Origin: Nemertoderma westbladi
Taxonomy: Eukaryota; Xenacoelomorpha; Nemertodermatida; Nemertodermatidae
Direction of reading: 5' to 3'
Assembly (NCBI GenBank): GCA_032718475.1
Contig: JAUCBJ010001975.1
Location: forward strand, 1 to 36,648
Length of the DNA: 36,648 nucleotides
Shown: positions 19,241-29,580 of the stretch, piece after piece
Layout: each line of letters begins with the position of its first letter
Numbering within the stretch: position 1 is the first letter of the stretch
Program-made: the position numbers and the translations under genes
The notes under the pieces: model-generated
Database searches by the model: none
What the model was told of the DNA's origin: nothing
The model's input: only the letters and a program-made list of their open reading frames with translations

Positions 19241-20206
19241 ATTGACTAACCAACGAAAATTAAAATAACACGAGAGAAAGTAAAAAACATTATTGATAAT
19301 AGGTAAAAAAAATTAAAATATAGCAGACAATAAAAGTCAGAAAAACCGACGTAATGATTTATGTAAAGGAACTTTCATATTTTACCGATTTATAACTGAT
19401 ATTACACGAGTAATGATTGAATTGTATTATTTTTTCCTGCAAATATTGTAAATTGATAAAAGTGAAACTATAACTATTTTACATGATTGTGTGAAAGGTT
19501 TCACATAAGCAGTATTTATGTACCGAGCGTGGGTGGCGAGGGATGTTTCCATAAATATACAAGGGTCATTCATTCATAAACGTTGACAGTGCCCTTTTCA
19601 CAAAATGGTGCCATTTTGTTAAATTATGTCAATTTAAGGGCGTTCTGAATGCTTAATTATTAGCGTTAATATTGTAATGTTTAGGAATATTAATGAAATT
19701 CATATCCTTTTTATGCAATTAATTGCAGTTGGTACATCAACTAAACTTACACTTCGCCTACAGTCAATGGTTATCAGTAATGGGAAATACTATCAATATT
19801 TGTTATAGAAGTTTATTGTTACTAAGTTAGTGATTATTACTTAGCTGCGTTACGAGGATATCACCACATCGAGAAGTTGTTAATTTTCATAAAAATAGCG
19901 CACGTTTAGGTACGCCTATAATGCACTAATTATTGCAATTTACCTGCTATAAAAGAAAAGGCAAATTTGTGGAATAAAATTACGCATTACTCTACATAAA
20001 AACAAATAGAGTTTTATCTTTAACCATAAAATTGTTTCACTAATATTTTCACAAATTTAGAACCTCAATTTGGGTTATCTCAACAATTAGACCGGATGAA
20101 TTTTGAAATAACGATTGTCAATATATCTAGGTATTTCCATTTCACGGCAATTACTCACTACATAATAATATGTCGCCTGTGCAATAAATTGAAATACATT
20201 GTATGG

Positions 20207-20490
20207 ATGTCCAGGTAAGAAACCATTACGTTTCCATGACAATACACAGTTATCGGGTTAGGACTTTGTATAGAGTACTTTCAAAGACTATCTAAAAGTA
20301 ATAAGTTAAGACTTTAGCGCTCCCGCAGTTTGTGCAAAACGCTTTTATTATTAGGTTATACGTGTACAATTGGCTATTCGCGAAACGGAGGGGTATTCGC
20401 AATTAACATTCAGAGAGTTAGCGTATTAGGGTATTTGCGGTCTTATAATCATTTAACACTTGGTAGTTGGTACAAATGGAATGTAAGTGT
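20207..20490 (+). repeat. Diverged direct repeat, right member, copy 1
   Basis: Partner of 18982-19240, with small indels. The 60-residue open frame at 20330-20512 is not convincing as a gene. Confidence 0.8.
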
Positions 20491-20790
20491 AAGAAGTGTG
20501 TTTGTAAGTTAGCATTATGGCCATTCCATACTCTTGAGTGTTTAAGTGTGTTTGAAAAGTACCAGTTCCCATAATGCCGCTAAGGGGGGCCAAGTTTTTC
20601 ATACACATGACACACTGGACTGCAAAAGTGGTAAAATGCTAACTTGTGGGAAATGGTCTAAAAAACGTTTTGACAAAGTTTCAGATTGCAAGGACCACGA
20701 GTTAGCACTTTGAGTTAGCACTTTGGAAAAGTTAGCACAATAGCGGAAAAAGAGCTTGCAAAGTTAGCCCTTTGGTATATTTGCCAACAC

Positions 20791-20927
20791 TCACACACAG
20801 GTATACACTCACACACAGAGCTATACACTCACACACAGAGGTATACACTCACACACAGAGGTAAACACTCACACAGACAGCTTTAGCCATTTTTTAGGAA
20901 AGAACACGCACACGCGAAAGGGTGACC
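20791..20927 (-). repeat. Internal TIR-like linker between the two long units
   Basis: Contains inverse 20-bp repeats (TATACACTCACACACAGAG), AGACAGCTTTAGCCATTTTT and ACACGCGAAAGGGTGACCC, i.e. the right terminal repeat lacking its outermost 15 bp. It passes directly into unit 2. It marks the dimer junction. Confidence 0.88.
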
Positions 20928-21084
20928 CACCTATACCGGCAAACCACTCGAAACGCTAACGTGCTCTTTTTCGTCCAAAGTGCTAACTGTTCCAGACGCA
21001 TGCAAATCAACTATACACCTAACTTTCAAATTCTCTGGAAGGTCGCTAGAGTACAAGGGTGGTAAAGACTACACATATACCATA

Positions 21085-21477
21085 GCCCTAACTGCATTGT
21101 CTATTAATGTTGTGCTAACTGCAAACCTGAACAGTATTACTATACACCTAACTGCAAGGTCTAATTAATGTTGTGCTAACTGCAAACCCGAACAATATTA
21201 TTATACACCTAACTGCAAGGTCTAATTAATGATGTGCTAATTACAAACCCGAACAGTATTATTATACACCTAACTGCATGGTCTAATTAATGTTGTGCTA
21301 ACTGCAAACCTGAACAGTATTACTATACACCTAACTGCAAGGTCTAATTAATGTTGTGCTAACTGCAAACCCGAACAGTATTATTATACACCTAACTGCA
21401 AGGTCAAATTATTGTTGTGCTAATTGCAAACCCGAAAAGTATTATTATACACCTACCTAACTGCATGGTTTATTCAT
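21085..21477 (+). repeat. 61-bp tandem repeats, copy 2
   Basis: Same array as 14648-15040, shifted by 6437. Confidence 0.9.
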
Positions 21478-21784
21478 GTTGTAGGCCTACTAACTAAGTG
21501 TTTAAACAGGATCAAACATTTCAGCATTTCTGTAATTCGTCTCGTGATCCTTATTTTGGCATTCGGCCAATTCGGCATTCGTGGGACCATGGAGCCCATA
21601 GGATACCCGAAGGATAATTGAAGAGTTATCAAAAAAGAAAGATAGGCATCTGGCTGTTATCTTTGTTGACTTCTTCAAGGCCTTTGATTCAGTCTCTCTC
21701 TCACGTATGTTCAGCATACTTTCATTATATGGGATTCCTGATGAAATTATTGCAGCAAACAGATCAGTATACGATGGTTCGACA

Positions 21785-22995
21785 CTACTACTACTAGGAT
21801 CGGCATGCTGCATTGCAGCTGCATTTTTAAGAATGCTGTGTCGGCTTGTCAACAAAATTGCACCGCCACAACTCCCTATCACCCATGACATTTGCTAGAT
21901 CATCCGCATCTTCAAGGCCAGTGTCCTTTAAGATGCGTCTCAAGAAAGTCATGGGCTGTCCACCATGCTTATTCACTCCATGAGGCTGCCAAAGTACAAG
22001 ATTATGCACTGGCTGATCCTCACGGCGAAAGCAATGTCCTGCAAAGCGGAGGCGATTTTGTTCTAGTGTCAAGCTTGGGGGAACCAATGAGACACCTACA
22101 ATGTTATATAGTGTCTGGTTGGAGATGTGTGCATTGTACTTGACACAATGAATCCGGCGTAGCATTCTTGTGAATGTGCCATCCAGAGATTTGGTGTCCT
22201 CAGCAGTTAGAGCCCAGCATGGACTCCCATAGAGGAGTACTGGAACTACTGCTGCTCTAAATAATCGGACCTTAAGTTTCCGATTAATTCTAGGTGACTT
22301 GCAAATCCTGGAAAGCCTATTCAAGGCTGCCCATGCCTTTCCCTTTCGTATTCGAAGGTCCTCACCTGACTTCCGGATCCATGATCCCAGGTAACAGAAG
22401 TCGTCCACATGCTCAAGCATACCATCCTTTGAGCTTATGCTCATCCGATCAGAGACTTGCTGAGGACTTTCAAAGTTAACTGTCAAGATTTTGGTCTTTC
22501 TGGAGTTAATAAAAAGACCAACACTAGAAGCAGCATGTTCTAATGAGCTGAGGAGCCGTTTGGCTCCCTATAATGATTCTGAGAGTACTCCTAAGTCATC
22601 AGCAAAGTCTAGATTAGTTAGGGACTTGGCAGGATTTCCTCGACTTCTGGAGCCAGTAGGTGGAGTTATCATCACCCCATCATCATTATGATGATCTAAG
22701 GACATGCGTAGAACATAGTCAACCACAATAATGAACAAGAATGGTGCAAGTGTGTCTCCTTGGAGGACGACCCATGACACTTCAAATGGTTCTGTGTCAC
22801 CGTCAACAGTAGACACAAATGTTGTCGAACCATCGTATACTCATCTGATTGCTGCAATAATTTCATCAGGAATCCCATATAATGAAAGTATGCTGAACAT
22901 ACGTGAGCGAGAGACTGAATCAAAGGCCTTGAAGAAGTCAAGAAGTCCTTGAACAGCCAGATGCCTGTCGTTCTTTTTTTATATTCTTCAATTAT
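21785..22995 (-). pseudogene. Antisense LINE fragment, copy 2 (RT palm to C-terminus)
   Basis: The most complete LINE C-terminus in the window: the frame 22486-21827 on the - strand runs through the thumb and C-terminal region (KLKVRLFRAAVVPVLLYGSP, WALTAEDTKSLDGTFTRMLR, NRLRFAGHCFRREDQPVH) to the natural end DRELWRCNFVDKPTQHS. The motif-C region LDFADDLGVL lies near 22580 in another frame. It supplies the segment missing from the first LINE at the BEL junction. 5'-truncated at the RT start and frameshifted. Confidence 0.88.
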
Positions 22996-23505
22996 CGACG
23001 ACTTCTGTTACCTGGGATGATGAGGACCGTCGAATACGTAAGGGAAAGCATTGGGCAGCCTTGAATATGCTTTGCAGGATTTGGAAGTCACCGAGAATTA
23101 ATCGGAAACTTAAGGTCCGATTATTTAGAGCAGCAGTAGTTCCAGTACCTCTCTATGAGAGTCCATGTTGGGCTCTAACTGCTGAGGACACCAAATCTCT
23201 GGATGGCACATTTACAAGAATGCTACGCCAGGTACATTGTGTCAAGTACAATGCACACATCTCCAACCAGACACTATATAACATTGGAGGTGTCTCATTG
23301 GTTCCCCCAAGCTTGACACTAGAACAAAATCGCCTCCGCTTTGCAGGACATTGCTTTCACCGTGAGGACCAGCCAGTGCATAAACTTATACTTTGGCAGC
23401 CTCATGGACTGAATAAGCATGGTGGACAGCCCATGACTTTCTTGAGACGCATCTTAAAGGACACTGGTCTTGAAGATGCGGATGATCTAGCAAATGTCAT
23501 GGGTG

Positions 23506-24777
23506 CAGGGTTGATAAAAATCATGATTTTTTTTTAATCAAAAAAATCAGATTTTTTTGATTTAAATCAAATTTATTTGATTTAAAGCAGATTTTTTTTC
23601 ATTTAAATCGGGTGACTAAAAAGCAAAGACCCAAATAACAAAGACCTGTATGAAATACATGTGTTAACTTTCGTTTATTGTTTTGGTTCCCCAAACACGC
23701 CTCTGTAACCTGCTCCTTTACTAACCTGCTCCTGTAAATGGCAATGGGACCTAACGCTATATGGCAATGGGACCTAATCCCCTTTAGGACGTAACGCGAC
23801 TTTATATCTTTGTTTTGTACAGGTGCCAAAGAGCGTTAGGTTACATTGCATTTAAAGGAACAGGTTAGTAAAGGAGCATGTTACAGAGGCTTGTTGGTGG
23901 AACCAAAACAATAAACGAAAGTTAACACATGTTTCAAAGATTATGCAGGTCTTTATTATTTAGGTCTTTGGTCTTTGTTTTGTAGTCACCCATTTAAATC
24001 ACTTTTTTCTTATTTACATCAGATTTTTTTATTTAAATCAGATTTTATATTTAAACAATCGGAAGACTTCTGGCTTCATCAATGCACTAATGTTTAAAAA
24101 AAACCGAAAAACCGGGATCCCAGCGAAATATCGAATCTCAATTCCGACTTTTTTGAAACGGGATCCCGAAGTTTAAATGGTTAAATAAATTTGTTGAACA
24201 TCTAAAAAAAGTTCCAGCAGAACGGAAATGTTTTGATTATATCTAATTTTTATTTCAGTAAACCATCCAGTAATCAATTATAAGATAATTTTAATATAAC
24301 TTTATCTTACTAATATTTCAGAAAAGTTTAAAATAAAGTGAGTGTTACTGAAAACCTGCCTTATATACTATTATCTTTGATGAATTTAATCCAAAATTGC
24401 AATACCGATCCCGTAAAACGGGATCTCGAGAGGAATAATCCCGGTCCCGATCCCGGAAATCCCGAAAAGTCTGAATTCGAATATAAACTAAATAAACAAC
24501 AAACTGAATAGAACTCTAAAGTACAACTTAATTAATGGGCCTGTGAATACTGTACGGTATTGGAAATGCGAGATGATACTGTATTTTCATGTAAATATTT
24601 AGGTAATTTGAATCATTTATTAATAATCAGTGTTTATCCTGGCCTTAAAGCATGATTGATAAAATTCATGATTTTAAAAAAATCAAAACTATCTGATTTT
24701 TTTTTATTTTTATATGTGATTTAAATCATGATTTAAATCAATGATTTAAATCAAATGATTTAATTCAAACAACCCTG
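23506..24777. mobile_element. hAT-like non-autonomous DNA transposon, copy 2
   Basis: Identical in structure to 16681-17952, with TSD CATGGGTG at 23498-23505 and 24778-24785. Confidence 0.88.
23610..23991. mobile_element. Foldback MITE inside the hAT-like element, copy 2
   Basis: Same MITE as 16785-17166, with ATTTAAATC on both sides. Confidence 0.85.
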
Positions 24778-24885
24778 CATGGGTGATAGGGAGTTGTGGC
24801 GGCGCAATTTTGTCGACAAGCCGGCACAGCATTTTTAAAAATGCAGCTGCAATGCAGCATGCCGATCCTAGCTAGTTGGCATTCG

Positions 24886-27465
24886 GGATACCTGATTTTT
24901 CATTTTTCAGAAAAACTTGTCAAAGATTACAGTAGTGACGATATGAAACTTGGTTTTGAAAATTTCAGATCAGTATATAGGTCTATTTATTGCAAGGGAA
25001 TGTTATATTAAATTTGGTAATGGATCATCATTTTACAGTAACGGATTCAAAACAAAACTTGGGAAAAAGACTCCTGGGAAAATTCTAAGAGATACAAAAT
25101 ATCAAAATTGCTGTAGCTCCTATATAATAATTGAAGGCTATTCATTTGAATCGGTGCAATGAGATGAGTCATATTTCAGTTAATGATGCAACTAATGCTT
25201 CATATTTTTCATCAAAATTATTATTATACAGTATATCTTGTGTTTTATCAGTGTCCACGATATATTAGTTAGGTGCGGATCCAATTCTTGGACTGTGGTA
25301 ATTTATTTTCCCCCGGCACTTTAGAATTATCCGGATTGGTTTTGAAACGTTGCTATAATATGATAATTTCACTATGACTCCTTTCATTATCTTTTCATAA
25401 GATCAAAATTTCTAAAATGATCGCGTAATTAACATTTTTATATTTAATTTCTCCTACGCGGATAGAATTCACTCAAGGGAATTATTTATGTGGGTTTAAG
25501 TTACTCTGAGCAGCCTATCATTATAGTGAATTTTAATTGTTTTGAATTTTAACAATTGTTAATTATTAATCTGACGCATATTATATTTATTGTTTCGCTA
25601 ACTAATTTCACCAATTTACAACCCAAATTAAATTTGACACAGTTTGAGTTTGTGTTTTATGTATTTTATCTCAACAATAGACGAAACGAGGAAATATTCT
25701 AATAACGATTGTCTATCTATGTGTAAGTTTTCCATTTCACCATTCTTATTCGTTTCAGTCTGGGAATAAATTTCGGTTTGCCTATGTTTCATTAGACTAG
25801 TTGTCAATGTCCAGGTAAGAAACCATTAGGTTTCCATGACAATACAAAATTATCGGGTTAGGACTTTGTATAAAGTACTTTCAAAAGAAAGTATAAGTTA
25901 GGACTTTAGCGCTCCCGGAGTTTATGCAAACGGTTTTATTTTTGTGTTCGATGTGAAATTGGTTATTTGCGAAACTGGGGGGTATTCGCCATCAACATTC
26001 GGCGAGTTAGGGTATTTTCGGTCTTACAATCATTTAGCACTTAGTACAAATTGAATATAAGTGTGATTGACTAACCAACGAAAATTAAAATAACACGAGA
26101 GAAAGTAAAAAACATTATTGATAATAGGTAAAAAAAATTAAAATATAGCAGACAATAAAAGTCAGAAAAACCGACGTAATGATTTATGTAAAGGAACTTT
26201 CATATTTTACCGATTTATAACTGATATTACACGAGTAATGATTGAATTGTATTATTTTTTCCTGCAAATATTGTAAATTGATAAAAGTGAAACTATAACT
26301 ATTTTACATGATTGTGTGAAAGGTTTCACATAAGCAGTATTTATGTACCGAGCGTGGGTGGCGAGGGATGTTTCCATAAATATACAAGGGTCATTCATTC
26401 ATAAACGTTGACAGTGCCCTTTTCACAAAATGGTGCCATTTTGTTAAATTATGTCAATTTAAGGGCGTTCTGAATGCTTAATTATTAGCGTTAATATTGT
26501 AATGTTTAGGAATATTAATGAAATTCATATCCTTTTTATGCAATTAATTGCAGTTGGTACATCAACTAAACTTACACTTCGCCTACAGTCAATGGTTATC
26601 AGTAATGGGAAATACTATCAATATTTGTTATAGAAGTTTATTGTTACTAAGTTAGTGATTATTACTTAGCTGCGTTACGAGGATATCACCACATCGAGAA
26701 GTTGTTAATTTTCATAAAAATAGCGCACGTTTAGGTACGCCTATAATGCACTAATTATTGCAATTTACCTGCTATAAAAGAAAAGGCAAATTTGTGGAAT
26801 AAAATTACGCATTACTCTACATAAAAACAAATAGAGTTTTATCTTTAACCATAAAATTGTTTCACTAATATTTTCACAAATTTAGAACCTCAATTTGGGT
26901 TATCTCAACAATTAGACCGGATGAATTTTGAAATAACGATTGTCAATATATCTAGGTATTTCCATTTCACGGCAATTACTCACTACATAATAATATGTCG
27001 CCTGTGCAATAAATTGAAATACATTGTATGGATGTCCAGGTAAGAAACCATTACGTTTCCATGACAATACACAGTTATCGGGTTAGGACTTTGTATAGAG
27101 TACTTTCAAAGACTATCTAAAAGTAATAAGTTAAGACTTTAGCGCTCCCGCAGTTTGTGCAAAACGCTTTTATTATTAGGTTATACGTGTACAATTGGCT
27201 ATTCGCGAAACGGAGGGGTATTCGCAATTAACATTCAGAGAGTTAGCGTATTAGGGTATTTGCGGTCTTATAATCATTTAACACTTGGTAGTTGGTACAA
27301 ATGGAATGTAAGTGTAAGAAGTGTGTTTGTAAGTTAGCATTATGGCCATTCCATACTCTTGAGTGTTTAAGTGTGTTTGAAAAGTACCAGTTCCCATAAT
27401 GCCGCTAAGGGGGGCCAAGTTTTTCATACACATGACACACTGGACTGCAAAAGTGGTAAAATGCT
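24886..27465. other. AT-rich noncoding interior of copy 2
   Basis: Same content as 18061-20640, including the diverged direct repeats (about 25807-26065 and 27032-27315). No gene seen. Confidence 0.7.
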
Positions 27466-27615
27466 AACTTGTGGGAAATGGTCTAAAAAACGTTTTGACA
27501 AAGTTTCAGATTGCAAGGACCACGAGTTAGCACTTTGAGTTAGCACTTTGGAAAAGTTAGCACAATAGCGGAAAAAGAGCTTGCAAAGTTAGCCCTTTGG
27601 TATATTTGCCAACAC

Positions 27616-27734
27616 TTTTGGGCCTATACACTCACACACAGAGCTGCAGAGGTAAACACTCACATAGACAGCTTTAGCAATTTTTTAGGAATGCACACGC
27701 ACACGCGAAAGGGTGACCCTTATGGGCTTCCGTA
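27616..27734 (-). repeat. Right terminal inverted repeat with 20-bp repeats
   Basis: Holds GGGCCTATACACTCACACAC, then the 88-bp terminal repeat ending GGGCTTCCGTA at 27734. TSD ACAATC follows at 27735-27740. Confidence 0.92.
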
Positions 27735-27750
27735 ACAATCAGTAATACTT

Positions 27751-28128
27751 AACCCGCTGGCGGCAACGAACGCGGCTATGTCCCTAGACGCAGCGCACCT
27801 CCACCACGAGAATCGTAAGATTCTTAAGTACGAGGAGAAGATACGGGAGGTGGAACATTCTACTTTCGTCCCCCTCATATTCTCGGCCTTTGGCGGGATG
27901 GCGCCAACCACGCGCCAGTTTGTTAAGCGCCTGGGACAGAAGCTCGCGGACAAACGCGAGGTCAGGTACTCGGAATGCGTCACGTGGATCCGGCGCAAGT
28001 TAAACTTCGCGTTGCTTCGTTCCTCCCTGCTCTGCCTTCGAGGTTGTAGGTCAGCCTCTAAACGGCCGGTTCATTGTCCAGTGTCTGATGCCTCCATTCG
28101 GTTGGACAACGCCGACACTGAGCCGTAG
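27751..28128 (+). pseudogene. Retrotransposon ORF C-terminus
   Basis: Open from the insertion edge (NPLAATNAAMSLDAAHLHH) to TAG at 28126-28128. It shows a pattern I recognise from the C-terminal tail of many invertebrate RT proteins: a Glu/His-rich helix, VEHSTFVPLIFSAFGGM, FVKRLGQKLADKR, then a Trp/Ile segment and FALLRSSLLCLRGCRS. GC-rich codon use stands out against the AT-rich surroundings. The RT core itself is lost by 5' truncation. The internal Met at 27778 is not a real start. Confidence 0.7.
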
Positions 28129-28199
28129 CCTGGTAGTACAGCGCAGTCGTACAGGCCTACAATAGCTGACCAGTAGGCCTACAACATAAACACGAAGTG

Positions 28200-29200
28200 G
28201 GGCCTTCGCGCAGCACGTGAAATGAGTTAATGCTAAGTATCAACTCGAAAGGATTATAAAAACATAGGATAAGATTTTCCCGGAAAACGTTAACCCTCTA
28301 GCGGGAGACTGGGTAACTGAAGAAGGAAGGATTAGTTTCCCTACAAAGCCACAGCCTATGGTCTATTACATATCTACCAAGTTTCCGATTGACGGATCAT
28401 AAATAACGAAATGTTGGAAGTTTTTCACTTTCATACATTTAGCCCTCTAGCGGCATATTAAAGAACTACGGATCGATCACCTTCCTCACAAAGACGAGGC
28501 GTGTGGTCTAGTACATACCGGTACTGTATATTCCAAAATTCAGCTTAAATAGATTAAGATCAAGGAATTCGCGAAGGTTATCACTTTCCTACATTTCGCC
28601 CTCTAGCGGCAGACTCGAAAACTCCGGACCGATTACTGTCCACACAAAGACTTAGGATGTCTTCTAGTACATATATGACAAGTTTCAGCGTAATCAGATC
28701 ATAAACAACTAAATGGAAGAATAATTTCACATTCGGGACATTTCGCCCTCTAGCGGCAGACTGGAGAACTGCAGACAGATTAGCCTCCTTTGAAATTTAC
28801 AGCTAATGGTCTAGTACATACTTCCCAAGTTTCAGCTTAAACGGATTAAAAGCAAAGAAATGGGTGGCCATTTAATGTTTAGACATGTGGCCCTCTACCG
28901 GCAGACTGGAAAACGTCGGACCGATTACTGTCCACACAAAGACTCAGGATGTCATCTAGTACATATATGACAAGTTTCAGCGTAATCAGATCATAAACAA
29001 CTAAATGGAAGAATAATTTCACATTCGGGACATTTCGCCCTCTAGCGGCAGACTGGAGAACTGCAGACAGATTAGCCTCCTTTGAAATTTACAGCTAATG
29101 GTCTAGTACATACTTCCCAAGTTTCAGCTTAAACGGATTAAAAGCAAAGAAATGGGTGGCCATTTAATGTTTAGACATGTGGCCCTCTAGCGGGAGACCA
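28200..29200 (+). repeat. Seven repeats of about 147 bp with a CTCF-like motif
   Basis: Each unit carries CGCCCTCTAGCGGCAG or a close variant at 28292, 28441, 28597, 28744, 28889, 29036 and 29181 (spacing 145-156 bp). Other shared words are GGTCTAGTACAT, CAAGTTTCAGCTTAA and CGGATTA. Units 4-5 and 6-7 are an almost exact 292-bp dimer duplication. The repeats lie in the 3' UTR of the second LINE. Confidence 0.88.
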
Positions 29201-29318
29201 TTGCACTGATGGTGTCTGAAAGTCTCTCAAAAATCTCAACTTTTGCTCATATTGATACCTACAAATTTTCAACTTGGCAGCTTTAAATCCGACAAAGTTA
29301 TTAGCATGTCAAAATCGT

Positions 29319-29371
29319 AACGACGACGACAACGACGACGACGACAACGACGACGACGACGACGACGACAA
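29319..29371 (+). repeat. ACG trinucleotide microsatellite
   Basis: About 17 triplets of ACG with ACA interruptions. The remaining 29372-29580 is unique 3' UTR sequence of the second LINE, with no gene. Confidence 0.95.
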
Positions 29372-29580
29372 CTATTTGCATAAATTGACCCACCCCCTAA
29401 CAGTGTCAATTCGCTAAGGCTCCGCCAACTTCGTGGCTCGCCCCACAACCAACTGTTTTGAATTTCCCCCTTACATCCGTATCACTGTACCTCATTGTAT
29501 AAATCAGATTTGGTGATAGGGTGTAATAGTGCAATTTGAAATCCATTGTATCAACTATGTTATTATACTATCATTCTCAT

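Larger units (their letters stand above)
18061..20640. other. AT-rich noncoding interior of copy 1
   Basis: About 2.6 kb with no credible gene. A 70-codon open frame at 18125-18337 shows no recognisable domain. The stretch contains a diverged direct-repeat pair described separately. Towards 20640-20790 it carries TTAGCACTTTG repeats that are inverse to GCTAACGTGCTCTTTTTCG near 14520, so the inverted ends of the unit extend this far. Confidence 0.7.
14491..20790 (+). repeat. Long tandem duplication, copy 1 (6.3 kb)
   Basis: Begins CACCTATACCGGC and ends TTTGCCAACAC. Matches 20928-27615 at a constant offset of 6437 up to 15600 and 6825 after it. The offset change is a 388-bp deletion in this copy (equivalent to 22041-22428), with TCCT microhomology at the join. 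Otherwise the compared stretches are identical. Confidence 0.95.
21582..24877 (+). mobile_element. RTE-like LINE in + / - / + arrangement, copy 2
   Basis: Same structure as copy 1, with GGCATTCG at both flanks (right copy 24878-24885). The + pieces are 21582-21784, 22996-23505 and 24778-24871; the antisense piece between them is fuller. The final + piece is open at 23061-23505 and is cut by the hAT-like insertion. Confidence 0.8.
20928..27615 (+). repeat. Long tandem duplication, copy 2 (6.7 kb)
   Basis: The longer version of the unit, retaining the 388 bp (22041-22428) missing from copy 1. Otherwise it has the same order: 61-bp repeats, + / - / + LINE, hAT-like element with MITE, AT-rich interior. 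Because both copies share all insertions at the same bases, duplication came after them. Confidence 0.95.
13860..27734. mobile_element. 13.9-kb element with terminal inverted repeats and 6-bp TSD
   Basis: Ends are exact inverted copies: TACGGAAGCCCATAAGGG at the left, and its reverse complement at 27734, matching for 88 bp with one mismatch. The flanks carry ACAATC at 13854-13859 and 27735-27740, and minisatellite lies on both sides. Inside are subterminal 20-bp tandem repeats, a foldback cassette, and two near-identical units (14491-20790, 20928-27615). No transposase is recognisable, so it is non-autonomous or composite. The class is unassigned: a 6-bp duplication and foldback-like ends do not settle it. 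Confidence 0.8.
27751..29580 (+). mobile_element. Second LINE, 5'-truncated, inserted in the minisatellite
   Basis: The 11-bp direct repeat CAGTAATACTT at 27740-27750 and 29581-29591 is minisatellite sequence, so the whole 1830-bp stretch is one insertion. It holds the C-terminus of an RT-type ORF, a long 3' UTR with roughly 147-bp repeats, an ACG microsatellite and an end CATTCTCAT. It differs from the RTE-like LINE. A long variable TSD indicates target-primed reverse transcription; the clade is not assigned. Confidence 0.85.

Noticed and set aside
13860-27734. Polinton/Maverick, because of 6-bp TSD, long TIRs and large size
   Set aside because: No DNA polymerase B, integrase, ATPase or capsid genes, and the ends do not begin with AG; the length comes from a tandem dimer full of other insertions.
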